A stretch of DNA of 53,043 nucleotides from Fimbriimonas sp. (GCA_030447945.1 JAUJNV010000002.1:1-53043), one strand, 5' to 3'; shown: positions 9,330 through 18,211, counted from the stretch's first letter. The notes: generated by a model not told the origin, from the sequence alone. Translations and numbers: made by a program.

Positions 9330-9812
9330 TCATCGTCCCACCATGTGGTTGTAGGCCTTCGCAATCGCCTCTCGCCGGTGCTGTCCATAGGTATCGGGAT
9401 ACTCCGTGTATCGCTCCCACTCTTCCCTTGCCCAAATCTCGACGCGGTCGCCGCAACCGACGAGCATGACCTTCTCGCTTAGACGGGCCAGGTCTTTCAG
9501 CTTTTGGGGGACGACGAAGCGGCCCTGGGCATCGAACTTGAGATCGTCCTCCGCCAGACCCAGCGTCAGACGCGTATACTGCTGTCTGCCTTGGTTGATC
9601 GCGTCGTACCTCATGATCTCGTCTACCATCGCCTGCCATCTCGCCTCGGGATAGGCGACGAGGCACCCAATGTCTCCGAAGGCCAGAGTAAACGGGTCGC
9701 CCAGTCGCTCCCGTTTCTTTTTCCCCACCAGAATCCTTCCTTTGTCGTCGATCGTGGCCTCGTCCGTGCCGATGAGGGGCTTGAAGCTGAGACTGGTGTT
9801 GGTTGCCTCCAT
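9330..9812 (-). CDS. mraZ: MraZ, transcriptional regulator of the dcw cluster
   Basis: AbrB-like DNA-binding protein that assembles into rings and usually represses its own operon. Two SpoVT-AbrB-type repeats are visible: DEATIDDKGRILVG near residues 15-28 and LKFDAQGRFVVPQKLK near 90-105, followed by GCGDRVEIWAREEWERY. The ATG at 9812 gives 160 residues, close to the family norm of about 150. The frame is open further upstream to 9944 but lacks recognisable content there. It is the first gene of the operon, with the promoter candidate at 9954-9982. Confidence 0.93.
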   Translation of the reverse strand: MEATNTSLSFKPLIGTDEATIDDKGRILVGKKKRERLGDPFTLAFGDIGCLVAYPEARWQAMVDEIMRYDAINQGRQQYTRLTLGLAEDDLKFDAQGRFVVPQKLKDLARLSEKVMLVGCGDRVEIWAREEWERYTEYPDTYGQHRREAIAKAYNHMVGR

Positions 9813-9927
9813 CGCTTCACGTCCGATTCCAATTTTCAAGCCTGCGGACGGCTTCCGCTTCCATGCTCGCCGCCCGCCGATTCTAGGAGAGGCACCCGGT
9901 CCTTCCCCGGAAGGAGGCCGCCCTTCC

Positions 9928-9995
9928 TGGGTGACTTCCTCCACTTGACTGGGATGATACTGGGACGGGCATAGTGTTTCAAGGCTGTTTCAAGG
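9928..9995 (-). promoter_or_regulatory. dcw operon promoter with phased TGGG boxes
   Basis: On the minus strand, TTGAAA (9982-9977), a 17-base spacer and TATCAT (9959-9954) form a good sigma70-like promoter about 140 nt upstream of mraZ. Three TGGGA/TGGGT boxes on the plus strand start at 9928, 9950 and 9961, that is at 22 and 11 base spacing, and two of them touch the -10 element. TGTTTCAAGG is repeated directly at 9975 and 9986, again 11 bases apart and covering the -35. MraZ of other bacteria binds repeated TGGGN boxes, so autoregulation is a reasonable inference. Confidence 0.55.
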
Positions 9996-10082
9996 ACGCA
10001 CGGGATGTTGCGTACGACTCGCAATTTTTCGGTCGCCCGCCGCCTGAAAAGGTAGACACTGACCTACGGAGGTTCGCGGCGG

Positions 10083-10188
10083 TTGTTCACAACATCATCG
10101 CTCTTCCAGCGTTGTGAAAAAGCTGTGAACAACATGGGCGCAATGGGGGAAGAGTTTCCCCCTCAGGTTATGCCCACTTTGTCGATAA
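10083..10188. promoter_or_regulatory. Cluster of five near-consensus DnaA-box-like 9-mers
   Basis: In the gene-free stretch between mraZ and the ABC exporter there are TTGTTCACA (10083, plus), TTTTTCACA (10121-10113, minus), TTGTTCACA (10132-10124, minus), TTATGCCCA (10168, plus) and TTATCGACA (10188-10180, minus). Each differs from TTATNCACA at one position. The first and third form an inverted pair. No AT-rich unwinding tract and no dnaA or dnaN gene is visible, so the function (origin-like, DnaA-regulated or chance) is open. Confidence 0.3.
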
Positions 10189-10245
10189 CTGCCTCAAACT
10201 CTACTGGACGGGGGGGCTCCGGCCCCGCGTTAACCCGACGCTCGG

Positions 10246-12093
10246 CTACCCCACGGGCGCCGCGAGGACGCTCCGGAACTGCTCCTCGTACATTTCCCGG
10301 TACATCCCCGGCCGCTCCGCCAAGTCTCCGTGAGTGCCGATATCCACAATGCGGCCTTCTTCGAGGACGACGATGCGATCGGCTTCGATGACCGACGAAA
10401 GCCGGTGGGCGATGATGAAGGTCGTTCTCCCGTGCATGACGCGGCGCAATGAATCTTGGACGCGCGCCTCCGTCTCACCATCGAGGGCGCTGGTGACGTC
10501 ATCCAGGATAAGCACCTTCGGGTCCGTGATCAGCGCGCGGGCAAGCGCGAGCCGCTGCTTTTGGCCGCCGCTCAGCTTGATGCCGTCCTCGCCGATCAAA
10601 GTCTCGTAGCCGTCGGGGAGGCTCTCGATGAAGTCGTGGAGATCGGCGGCCCGACAAGCCCTCACCACCTCGGCGGCCGTGGCGTCGCGTTTGCCGTAGC
10701 GAACATTCTCGAGGATGCTCACGCTAAACAAAACGTTCTCTTGAGCCACCATGCTGACCTCGCGTCGCAGCGACTCGAGTCGCACCTCGCGGAGGTCGTA
10801 GCCGTCGACTAGGATGCGCCCTCCTTCGGGATCGTAGAAGCGCATGAGCAGGTTCATGAGGGTGGTCTTCCCGGCCCCACTCGGCCCCACGAGCGCGACG
10901 ACCTCGCCCGCGTGAACGGTCAAGTCGATCTTGCTCACGGCGGCGTTCTCTCGGCCATAGCCGAAGGTGACCCCGTGGAAGGTCACATCGCCTCGCACGT
11001 CCGGCAGCGGGAGAGCGTTCGGCCGGTCTTCGATCTCGGGCCGGGTGTCGAGAGTTTCGAACACGCGGTCCATCGCGGACAGGGCCCACTGCAGCGTATT
11101 GTTGAAGTCGACGACGCGCACCGCCGGGTTGAAGACGAAGCCGATGTAGAACGTCATGGCCACGAGTTCGCCCGGCGTCATCTCGCCGTTCTGGACGAGC
11201 GCGCCGCCGTACGCGTAGAGCGTGCCCGTGCCGAGCGCGCTGACGGCGCCGGAGACGAGTCCGAGCCGGCGGTTCAGGTGGACCTGGCGCATGTCCACCG
11301 TGAACTTCTCGCGCACGGTGCTCATAACGCTCTCCCGCTCGTGCCGCTCGCGAACGAAGGCCTTTACCACGGATATGCCGGATATCTTCTCGGCGAGCTT
11401 GCCCAGCATCTCGTCGTAGAGCCGCCTCTGCTCGCCGCTGACTTCACGGATATGCCGCAAAAAGAAGAGATAGCTGAAGACGTAGCAGGGGATGAGCCCG
11501 ACGATCATAAGCGCCAGTCGCCACTCCAAGAAGAAGAGCATGCCGATCACCGCCACGAGCGTCACGAGGTCGCTCACGAAGGTGACGAGCTGGCCTTGGA
11601 TCAAGCCCTGGATAAGCTCGATGTCCGCCGTGACGCGCGCCATGATCTTCCCCACTTGGGTGCGGTTGTGAAAGGCGATGGAAAGGCGGTGTAGGTGTCT
11701 CCAGGTGGCGAAGCGGAGGTCGAAAACGAACCGGTGCCCGATCCGCGCCAGCGTCGCGGAGTTCAAAAAGCTCAGTAGATTCCGGAAGACGACGGCCAGC
11801 ACAAGGCCGGCCGCCACGAGCGCTAGCGTGCTCGGCGCCCGCTCCTCACGCTCTCTCTTCAAGCTCTCGTAGCGCGCTATGGCCTCCGGTGCGGCCTTGT
11901 CCAGGTGGGGCTCCAACCTCCGCATCTCGCCGCCGGCGGCGAACGCGGGCCGAATGGCCTTATCGAGGGCGAACTGGTACATCCGCGGCGGAACGATCTG
12001 GAGCAGAGTGACGAGCAGCGTCAAGACGACCGCGAGCGCGACGCGCGCACGGTAGGGCTTGAGGAAGGTGAGGGTGCGGCGAAAGGAACGCAC
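10246..12093 (-). CDS. ABC exporter, fused membrane and ATPase domains (MsbA/BmrA-like)
   Basis: Type IV ABC half-transporter of 615 residues, expected to work as a dimer in the inner membrane, exporting lipid or drug-like substrates. Six hydrophobic helices span about residues 15-330. The ATPase domain shows Walker A GPSGAGKTT near 405, a Q-loop in SMVAQENVLF, signature LSGGQKQR, Walker B LILDD and the H-loop IIAHR. The residue after Walker B, normally the catalytic Glu in LDEATSALD, is Asp here (LDDVTSALD), as in the degenerate half of heterodimeric exporters. There is no partner gene next to it. The substrate cannot be told. The gene is divergent from metH with 44 nt between the starts. 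Confidence 0.88.
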   Translation of the reverse strand: MRSFRRTLTFLKPYRARVALAVVLTLLVTLLQIVPPRMYQFALDKAIRPAFAAGGEMRRLEPHLDKAAPEAIARYESLKREREERAPSTLALVAAGLVLAVVFRNLLSFLNSATLARIGHRFVFDLRFATWRHLHRLSIAFHNRTQVGKIMARVTADIELIQGLIQGQLVTFVSDLVTLVAVIGMLFFLEWRLALMIVGLIPCYVFSYLFFLRHIREVSGEQRRLYDEMLGKLAEKISGISVVKAFVRERHERESVMSTVREKFTVDMRQVHLNRRLGLVSGAVSALGTGTLYAYGGALVQNGEMTPGELVAMTFYIGFVFNPAVRVVDFNNTLQWALSAMDRVFETLDTRPEIEDRPNALPLPDVRGDVTFHGVTFGYGRENAAVSKIDLTVHAGEVVALVGPSGAGKTTLMNLLMRFYDPEGGRILVDGYDLREVRLESLRREVSMVAQENVLFSVSILENVRYGKRDATAAEVVRACRAADLHDFIESLPDGYETLIGEDGIKLSGGQKQRLALARALITDPKVLILDDVTSALDGETEARVQDSLRRVMHGRTTFIIAHRLSSVIEADRIVVLEEGRIVDIGTHGDLAERPGMYREMYEEQFRSVLAAPVG

Positions 12094-12137
12094 GGTGGAA
12101 TGGTTGCGGCTGAGGCGTCAAGAGATAGACTTACCGA

Positions 12138-14081
12138 ATGGACTCTTTGCTCCTCGAAGCTCTGGCCGATCGCGTCCTCGTTTACGATGGCGCGATGGGG
12201 ACGCACATTCAGGCGGCCGCCTTGGTGAACGAGGATTTCACCCTTCGGCCCGAAGATCTCTACGCGCCCGACGTCTGCGCGGCGGCCGAACGCCTCGGAG
12301 GAAAGCTGCTCGACGGGTGCAACGAGATCCTCTCGCTCACCCGGCCCGAGGTCGTGGAGGGGATCCACCGGGCGTATCTGGAGGCGGGGGCCGACCTGAT
12401 CGAGACGAACACCTTCGGCTCGACCTCGATCGTGCTCGCCGAGTACGAGATCCCCGAGCTCGTGTACGAGGTCTCCCTCCAGTCCGCCATCGTAGCCAAG
12501 CGTGCGGCCGCCGCCTACTCGACCTACGAGAAGCCCCGCTTCGTCGTCGGCGCGCTCGGCCCGGGAACCAAGCTCGTCTCCCTCGGCCAGACGAGCTGGG
12601 CCGAGCTGGAGCAGACCTACTGCGACTCGTTCCGCGGCCTCCTCACCGGCGGGGCGGATGCTCTGCTGCTGGAGACGCTTCAGGACCTCCTCATGGTCAA
12701 GGCAGGGATCGTCGCCGCAAAGCGGGCGATGGCGGAGACGGAGCGCCGGGTGCCTCTGTTCGTGCAGGTGACGATGGAGCAGACGGGCACGATGCTCCTG
12801 GGGACGGAGATGGGCGCCGCGCTCAATATGGTGGAGGCCTTCCCGGAGGTGGTGGCGTTTGGGATCAACTGCGCGACCGGCCCGGTGGAGATGGCGCCGC
12901 ACGTCCGCTTCCTCGGGGCGAACTCGACGAGGCCCATCGCGGTGCAGCCGAACGCGGGCCTGCCGGTGATGGAGGGCGGTCAAGCCGTCTACCGCCTGAC
13001 GCCGGACGAGCTGGCGGGCCACCAGGACCGGTTCGTCCGCGAGCACGGCGTGGCTATGGCCGGCGGCTGCTGCGGCACGACCCCTCCGCACATCCGGGCC
13101 GTCGCGGAGGCGGTCGGTGGCCGAAGGCACGGGGATGGGGCGCATTGGCAGCGCGTGCGGGGCCTCTTCCCCGGCTTCGACTTCACGATGCGCACGGACG
13201 AGCAAGCGGAAGGGCTCGCGCTCGTCGGGTGCTCCAGCCTCTATAGCTTCCAACCGTACGACCAGAGCCCTTCTTTTCTCATCGTGGGCGAAAAGACCAA
13301 CGCCAATGGCTCGAAGGCGTTCCGCGAGATGCTGGCGCTCGACAACTGGGAAGGGCTGACCGAGCTGGCGCGGGAGCTGGAGGGGGAGGGGTCGCACGTT
13401 CTCGACGTGTGCACAGCCTATGTGGGCCGGGACGAGGAGAGGGATATGAGGCTCCTCCTCTCCCATTACAACCGCCACATCACCGTCCCGCTCATGGTGG
13501 ACTCGACCGAGACGAACGTGCTCGAAGCCGCGCTTCAGACGGTGGCGGGCAAGCCCATCGTGAACTCGATCAACTTCGAGGACGGCGGGAAGCGGCTCCA
13601 CCAGGTCCTGGGGCTTTGCCGCCAGTACGGGGCGGCGGTGGTGGCCCTCACCATTGCTGAAGAAGGGATGGCCAAGACGGCGGAGCGGAAGGTGGAGGTA
13701 GCCGAGATGCTCCTCGAACAGACGAGGGCCTACGGGTTGCCGGACCACGACGTGTTCCTCGACTGCCTGACCTTCACCCTCGGCTCGGGCGATGAGGATT
13801 TCCGAGACGCGGGGACAGAGACTGTCGAGGCGATCCGGGAAGTCCGGAGGCAGCACCCGCGCGTGAACACGATCCTCGGGGTGTCGAATATAAGCTTCGG
13901 TCTGCGCCCCGCGGCGCGACAGATCCTCAACTCGGCGTTCCTCCACTACTGCCGCGAGGTCGGGCTTTCGAGCGCGATCGTCCACTTCAGCAAGATCCGG
14001 CCCGAGAGCCAGATCGATCCGGAGGTTTGGAAGATCGCGACCGACGTCGTCTTCGACCGCAGGGAATTCGCGGGGGTCTAG
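12138..14081 (+). CDS. metH: Methionine synthase, homocysteine- and folate-binding half only
   Basis: Residues 1-310 form a homocysteine S-methyltransferase domain: YDGAMGTHIQ near 15, ETNTFGS near 85, and the zinc ligands in GINCATGP near 235 and GGCCGTTPPH near 305. Residues 350-640 form a pterin-binding TIM barrel with VGEKTNANGSKAF and NSINFEDG. The protein stops (647 residues) just where MetH normally continues into the cap, cobalamin-binding (DXHXXG) and reactivation domains. Nothing similar follows in the next genes. A partner cobalamin protein elsewhere is needed for B12-dependent activity; split MetH enzymes are known. The start ATG is 44 nt from the divergent ABC gene, with no SAM or B12 riboswitch visible. 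Confidence 0.87.
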   Translation: MDSLLLEALADRVLVYDGAMGTHIQAAALVNEDFTLRPEDLYAPDVCAAAERLGGKLLDGCNEILSLTRPEVVEGIHRAYLEAGADLIETNTFGSTSIVLAEYEIPELVYEVSLQSAIVAKRAAAAYSTYEKPRFVVGALGPGTKLVSLGQTSWAELEQTYCDSFRGLLTGGADALLLETLQDLLMVKAGIVAAKRAMAETERRVPLFVQVTMEQTGTMLLGTEMGAALNMVEAFPEVVAFGINCATGPVEMAPHVRFLGANSTRPIAVQPNAGLPVMEGGQAVYRLTPDELAGHQDRFVREHGVAMAGGCCGTTPPHIRAVAEAVGGRRHGDGAHWQRVRGLFPGFDFTMRTDEQAEGLALVGCSSLYSFQPYDQSPSFLIVGEKTNANGSKAFREMLALDNWEGLTELARELEGEGSHVLDVCTAYVGRDEERDMRLLLSHYNRHITVPLMVDSTETNVLEAALQTVAGKPIVNSINFEDGGKRLHQVLGLCRQYGAAVVALTIAEEGMAKTAERKVEVAEMLLEQTRAYGLPDHDVFLDCLTFTLGSGDEDFRDAGTETVEAIREVRRQHPRVNTILGVSNISFGLRPAARQILNSAFLHYCREVGLSSAIVHFSKIRPESQIDPEVWKIATDVVFDRREFAGV

Positions 14082-14103
14082 ACCCTTCGGGTAGCCTCCC
14101 CCG

Positions 14104-14793
14104 ATGCATATCGCGACCCTCATCCTCCCCCTGCTCTTGCTGCAGGGCGGAGACCAGGTGCAGTCCAAGGACATCAAGGTCGGTAAAGGGCCCAAGGCAG
14201 AGGCAGGAGACCTGCTGACGGTGCACTACACGGGGCGGCTCACGAACGGCAGAGTCTTCGACTCGTCGAAGGGCCGTGCGCCGTTCGAGTTCACACTCGG
14301 AGCGGGCAACGTCATCCAAGGCTGGGACCGGGGATTGGTTGGCATCCGAGCAGGAGGCAGGCGGAGCCTCAGGATTCCGCCTCGACTCGCCTACGGCCAG
14401 AATCCACCTCAGGGGATTCCCGAGAACGCCACCTTGGTGTTCGACGTTGAGGTCCTCAAGATCAAGAAGGGAGAAAAAGTGAAAATCGAAGAGATCGCAC
14501 CGGGAGAGGGACGTGAGGTTAAGTCTGGCGACACGGTGGAGATCCACTACACCGGCACGCTCCTCAACGGCCAGAAGTTCGACAGTAGCCGCGACCGAAA
14601 AGAGACGTTCTCGTTCTCGGTCGGTACTGGACAAGTGATCCCCGGCTTCGACCAAGGCGTCACCGGGATGAAGAAGGGCGGGCGCCGCAAGGTCACCATC
14701 CCGCCGGAGTTGGGTTACGGATCCCGCAGCATGGGGCCGATCCCGCCCAACTCGACGCTCGTGTTCGACATCGAGCTCATCAGCATTAAGTAA
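14104..14793 (+). CDS. Secreted tandem FKBP-type peptidyl-prolyl isomerase
   Basis: Cis-trans prolyl isomerase, probably extracytoplasmic. A short hydrophobic signal-like segment (residues 3-14) precedes two complete FKBP domains, about 22-122 and 126-229. Each has the family pattern: HYTGRLTNGRVFDSS / HYTGTLLNGQKFDSS, then VIQGWDRGLVGI / VIPGFDQGVTGM, GGRR, and a C-terminal TLVFDVEVL / TLVFDIELI strand. Both domains keep the core aromatic and Asp residues of the active site. It lies 22 nt after metH in the same direction, so the two may be co-transcribed. Confidence 0.92.
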   Translation: MHIATLILPLLLLQGGDQVQSKDIKVGKGPKAEAGDLLTVHYTGRLTNGRVFDSSKGRAPFEFTLGAGNVIQGWDRGLVGIRAGGRRSLRIPPRLAYGQNPPQGIPENATLVFDVEVLKIKKGEKVKIEEIAPGEGREVKSGDTVEIHYTGTLLNGQKFDSSRDRKETFSFSVGTGQVIPGFDQGVTGMKKGGRRKVTIPPELGYGSRSMGPIPPNSTLVFDIELISIK

Positions 14794-14927
14794 AGCGGCC
14801 AAAGCGGGCAGCGATGGATCCTTCGTTCTCCTCAGATGAACCACCCTTCGGGTCGCCGGAGGATCCTACGCTTGAACAAGTGCTTGCGGTCCTTAACCGC
14901 CTCCGCTAAGGTTGCGGGCCCGAGCAT

Positions 14928-15831
14928 GTGCGCCGCCTCGCGACCCATCCGGCGATAGCCATGACCCTCGCGGCGGCGCTGGAAGATGCCGACGTCGTCA
15001 TTCGCCGCAAGGCCATCTCCGGGCTCACGTTCGTCTCCATCCTTCAGCCTGAGATTGTCGCTCAGGTCCTGCCCCGCGCTTGTACAAGCGGCGAAGGATG
15101 AGAGTCCTCGGGTGCGGCACGACGCGCTGGGCCTAGAGGGAAAATCGGAGCATGCTCAGAAAGCAGACCTTTTGCTTGCTGGTCTCGCTGACCCGGTACC
15201 CCAGGTACGAGCGAAAGCGGCGCAGGGGCTGGGGACTATCAGAGACGGGAGAGCTACCTTAGCACTAGAACTAGCCGCTTCCGATCCTCAGATCACCGTC
15301 GCGGCGACCTCGGTTTCCTCCCTCACAATGGTGTGTCCCGGCAGCTGGACCATCCGTGAGACGCTGCCGAGACTTCTACAGGGCTACCCCGCCCGAAATT
15401 CTAATCAGCACATGCAGATCGTGAAAGCGTTGGTGGGCATCAACGACGAGAGAGCTTGGACCGCTCTTCGAGATGACCTCAACGGCATCAGCCAGGGTCG
15501 CCGCTTTAGCGTCCTCATCACGTTGGGCTCTCACGGAGTGCCAGAGGCTTTGGAGTCGGCCGTGATCGGCTTGCTCACCCACGGTAACGCCTCTACACGG
15601 GCCGCTTCGGCGCGTGCGCTGGGCCGCGCCCAGCCGATCATGGAGGAGTTGCTGCCCTTGCTTGGGGATCCAGATAGGACCGCCCGGGAGGATGTCATCC
15701 AGATACTGATCGATCACGATGACGCCCGGGCGGTGCCGTATCTAAGGGAGAAGCTGGACCATCCGAACGCGCGAGTACGCGAGAACGCTCGCGAAGCCCT
15801 TCGACGGATAGGGAGCGGAGACGCCCCCTAA
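14928..15831 (+). CDS. HEAT-repeat protein with one frame break
   Basis: Alpha-helical repeat protein of the HEAT/PBS-lyase type, likely a protein-binding scaffold. Repeat units with the usual D-x-x-V-R pattern are visible: DADVVIRRKAI, DESPRVRHDAL, DPVPQVRAKAAQGLG, HGNASTRAASARALG, DPDRTAREDVI, HPNARVRENAREALRRIG. The first part (from a GTG at 14928 or ATG at 14961) and the main part (through 15831) are in different frames, joined near 15072, where QVLP should run into ALVQAAKDE. No catalytic motif is seen. Function unknown. Confidence 0.6.
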
Positions 15832-15846
15832 AGCATTCTCTTGCTT

Positions 15847-16119
15847 CTAGGAAGAAGCGGCGGCGGCTTTCGCCGCGTTGGCGGCCTTGGCGAGGCGCGA
15901 TTTTCGCCGGGCGGCCTGGTTCTTGTGGATGATGCCGCGCTGAGCCGCCTTGTCAATGGCGCTCACGGCGGAGGCGAGCGACGTCTGGGCATTGTCGCCG
16001 GTGGCCGCGCCGCGCGCCTTCTTGATGAAGGTCTTCAGCGCGCTCTTGGTCGCCTGATTGCGCGCGCGTCGCTTCGCGTTGCGCTTCAGGTCTTTCTTAC
16101 TAGATTTGATGTTGGCCAT
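15847..16119 (-). CDS. rpsT: Ribosomal protein S20
   Basis: Small-subunit protein that binds the 5' domain of 16S rRNA. The 90-residue, Lys/Arg/Ala-rich sequence begins with MANIKSSKKDLKRNAKRR and contains the conserved FIKKARGA and AAQRGIIHKNQAARRKSRL stretch. It is convergent with the HEAT-repeat gene (15-nt gap) and stands alone, as rpsT usually does. Confidence 0.97.
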   Translation of the reverse strand: MANIKSSKKDLKRNAKRRARNQATKSALKTFIKKARGAATGDNAQTSLASAVSAIDKAAQRGIIHKNQAARRKSRLAKAANAAKAAAASS

Positions 16120-16167
16120 AGCGTGATCGGATTGCGCGAGATTGTACCCAAAGAAGGATCCAGCCCC

Positions 16168-16199
16168 GGGAGCGGCAGGGAAGCTTTCCTCCCGCTCCC
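16168..16199 (-). terminator. Hairpin downstream of the 606-residue unknown gene
   Basis: GGGAGCGG (16168-16175) pairs with CCGCTCCC (16192-16199), and the interior can pair further around AAGCTT. It lies 14 nt past the stop of the minus-strand gene ending at 16213. No T-run follows, so this is a candidate terminator or processing stem only. Confidence 0.4.
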
Positions 16200-16212
16200 G
16201 AGGCCTCCCGGG

Positions 16213-18033
16213 CTATTTCTTGATGACGAACTTGCGCTTGGTCTTGTCGAAGCCGAGGTCGACCTTCTTCGGATCGAAGTGCCAGACAGGCGACCCGGAT
16301 CGCTGGTAGAAGCACTGGTAGCTCGACAGCAGCGACGCGACCAGCCTCCGCGGAGTGCGTCGAACCACGTTCACTTCGGCCAGAAGCGTGAGGTAGTCCG
16401 CACCCTTCGGCCAGTGGCCCATCGCGGCGATGAGGATATCGAGCGTGCTCCGCTCGGCGTACTCCGTTCCGAGGCCCCGGAGCTCCTCCATGCGTTGCGA
16501 GGAGATGTAGATCACCGGGTCGGGCTGGTCCATCCAGGCGAACTCGAGGACGTTCGACTTGTTCGTCTTCGTCAGGCTGAACACGGCGCCGCTCTCGACG
16601 GGCTGCTCGTACCACCAGTCGAACCAGTTGTAGGTCAGCCGCGCCGTGTGGTTTAGCCACACCTGAAGCTCGCGTCCGTCCGGATCGATCACGACCAGCT
16701 CCTGAAGGTCCGGCTCGCCGTCGAACCAGGTGGTCGGGAACTGGCAGAGCGGGAACGTTCCAAGCTCGCGGTGGATGGACTTCAGCACCAGCCGGACGCC
16801 GTCTGGCATCGTCTTCGGCGCGGGCTGAATCTCCTCGTCCAGCACATCCATCGCCAGCGGGTGCTGGAGCAGTCGGCGAAGGGTCGAGCTGAGTCCCTCG
16901 TCCGTGAGCTCCACGTCGACCGGCTCACCGTCTTCGTCGCGGATGTCCGGGATCTCGAAGAGGAACGGCTCCGGGACTTCGCTAATGAAATCGGGCGCGT
17001 CGCCCGCCTTGCGGAACCGGTCGCCGCCGACCCAGATGATCTGGTCGCTGCCCTGAAGGGCCGTCATGATGTTCGTGAGGTCGTCGGGGAAAGTCTTGTT
17101 GCCTGGCGTGATCTCGTAGTTCTCTTCGAGCAGGCGGGTCGCCGTCGTCGTGCCCTCCGCGCCGAGAATCTTCGCCACGAGCTTGTCGACGTCGGCCGGC
17201 TTCACCTCGATCGGAGCGGCGTCTTCCATCTCCACGGTCGGCGCCAGGCGGTCCGCGAGCTTGATGGCGGCCGAGACCCATTTCCTGGCATCGGCCTCCG
17301 CATGAAGCGTGCCGTCGGGCGCGTAGACGTAGCCGGGCGTGGACAGAGCTTCCGCCAGGAACTCCCGCGCGTCGTAAACGATAATCGAGCGAGGGTCGTC
17401 GCCGCGCAGGACGGTCCAGACCGCAGCGCCCAGCACTTTCAAGCTCACGGGGACGGCCGCTTCGAGCGTTCTCGGAACGGCGTCCTCCGCGCGAAGATCG
17501 ATCTTATCGATCTTCTTGATAACCGCCCCCATCTCCTCTCGGGAGACTTCGTTCAGCGCCAGCGCCCGGTCGAAAGGCTCGTCGTAAGCCTGAAAGCCCA
17601 GACTGGCGAGGGCTACCTCGTCCCGGACGGTAGTGACGAAGGCCGCGTGGTTCGTGGCGATCCGCCGAATCGTCGGCTCGACCTCGTCCGGCGTGGCGCG
17701 GCGGACGCGCGCGATCTCGCCCACCAGAATCGGCAGAGGCATCGGGCCGCCAAACCGGTGCAGAATGATCGCCATCGCCTCAGTAAAGGGACGGCCCTGG
17801 CTCTGGAGCCTCGAAGCGGGGATCCACTTGCGCTCGTGATACGCGAACCGCTCCGGGTTCGACGCGAGCAGAGAGCGTACGGCGGCGAGGCCGAGGCCGG
17901 CGTCCGTGAGCTTGTCCGCCAGCTCGCTGAGCTTGACGGCAGCGTCCATTTGGGATAATTTCTCTAGGATAAGGCGGTCTGCGTAAGATCGTGCAAACTC
18001 TTCTTCCGGCTTAACGATGGTTGCTTTGGCCAA
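16213..18033 (-). CDS. Conserved-looking unknown protein, 606 residues, winged-helix-like N terminus
   Basis: I do not recognise this family. A TTG at 18033 is the likely start: GAGGAG lies five bases upstream and the protein then opens with AKATIVKPEEEF. Residues 15-150 contain two helix-rich stretches that resemble small winged-helix repeats (LSELADKLTDAGLGLAAVRSLL; PLPILVGEIARVR ending in a short strand). The middle is acidic (DIRDEDGEPVDVELTDEG). The C-terminal third is rich in Trp and Tyr (YNWFDWWYEQP) and ends with a basic tail, KTKRKFVIKK. There is no signal peptide or membrane segment. The frame stays open to 18153 but without a plausible start there. It is monocistronic. Confidence 0.8.
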   Translation of the reverse strand: MAKATIVKPEEEFARSYADRLILEKLSQMDAAVKLSELADKLTDAGLGLAAVRSLLASNPERFAYHERKWIPASRLQSQGRPFTEAMAIILHRFGGPMPLPILVGEIARVRRATPDEVEPTIRRIATNHAAFVTTVRDEVALASLGFQAYDEPFDRALALNEVSREEMGAVIKKIDKIDLRAEDAVPRTLEAAVPVSLKVLGAAVWTVLRGDDPRSIIVYDAREFLAEALSTPGYVYAPDGTLHAEADARKWVSAAIKLADRLAPTVEMEDAAPIEVKPADVDKLVAKILGAEGTTTATRLLEENYEITPGNKTFPDDLTNIMTALQGSDQIIWVGGDRFRKAGDAPDFISEVPEPFLFEIPDIRDEDGEPVDVELTDEGLSSTLRRLLQHPLAMDVLDEEIQPAPKTMPDGVRLVLKSIHRELGTFPLCQFPTTWFDGEPDLQELVVIDPDGRELQVWLNHTARLTYNWFDWWYEQPVESGAVFSLTKTNKSNVLEFAWMDQPDPVIYISSQRMEELRGLGTEYAERSTLDILIAAMGHWPKGADYLTLLAEVNVVRRTPRRLVASLLSSYQCFYQRSGSPVWHFDPKKVDLGFDKTKRKFVIKK

Positions 18034-18211
18034 AGGGTCTCCTCGTGCTGAATGGTGGGGGCAAAGGCTTCCATTATGGCAGGCTGAGCCGTTTCCTTGC
18101 CCGAAGCCCGGTCGAACCTGAAGCCTTCGCTGGGCCTTTTCGCGCCCATTCACGGAATGTGCGCGTCGCGGCGGGTCCCGCGACCTCCGACTGTCGTACC
18201 ATTAGGAGACC

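Noticed and set aside
12094..12137. SAM or cobalamin riboswitch before metH
   Set aside because: Only 44 nt separate the divergent starts, too short for either element, and no conserved core is seen.
12021..14195. A 724-codon open frame on the minus strand opposite metH
   Set aside because: It is low-complexity Arg/Glu/Leu/His-rich shadow sequence typical of high-GC codon bias, with no motif, and it overlaps a fully conserved gene.
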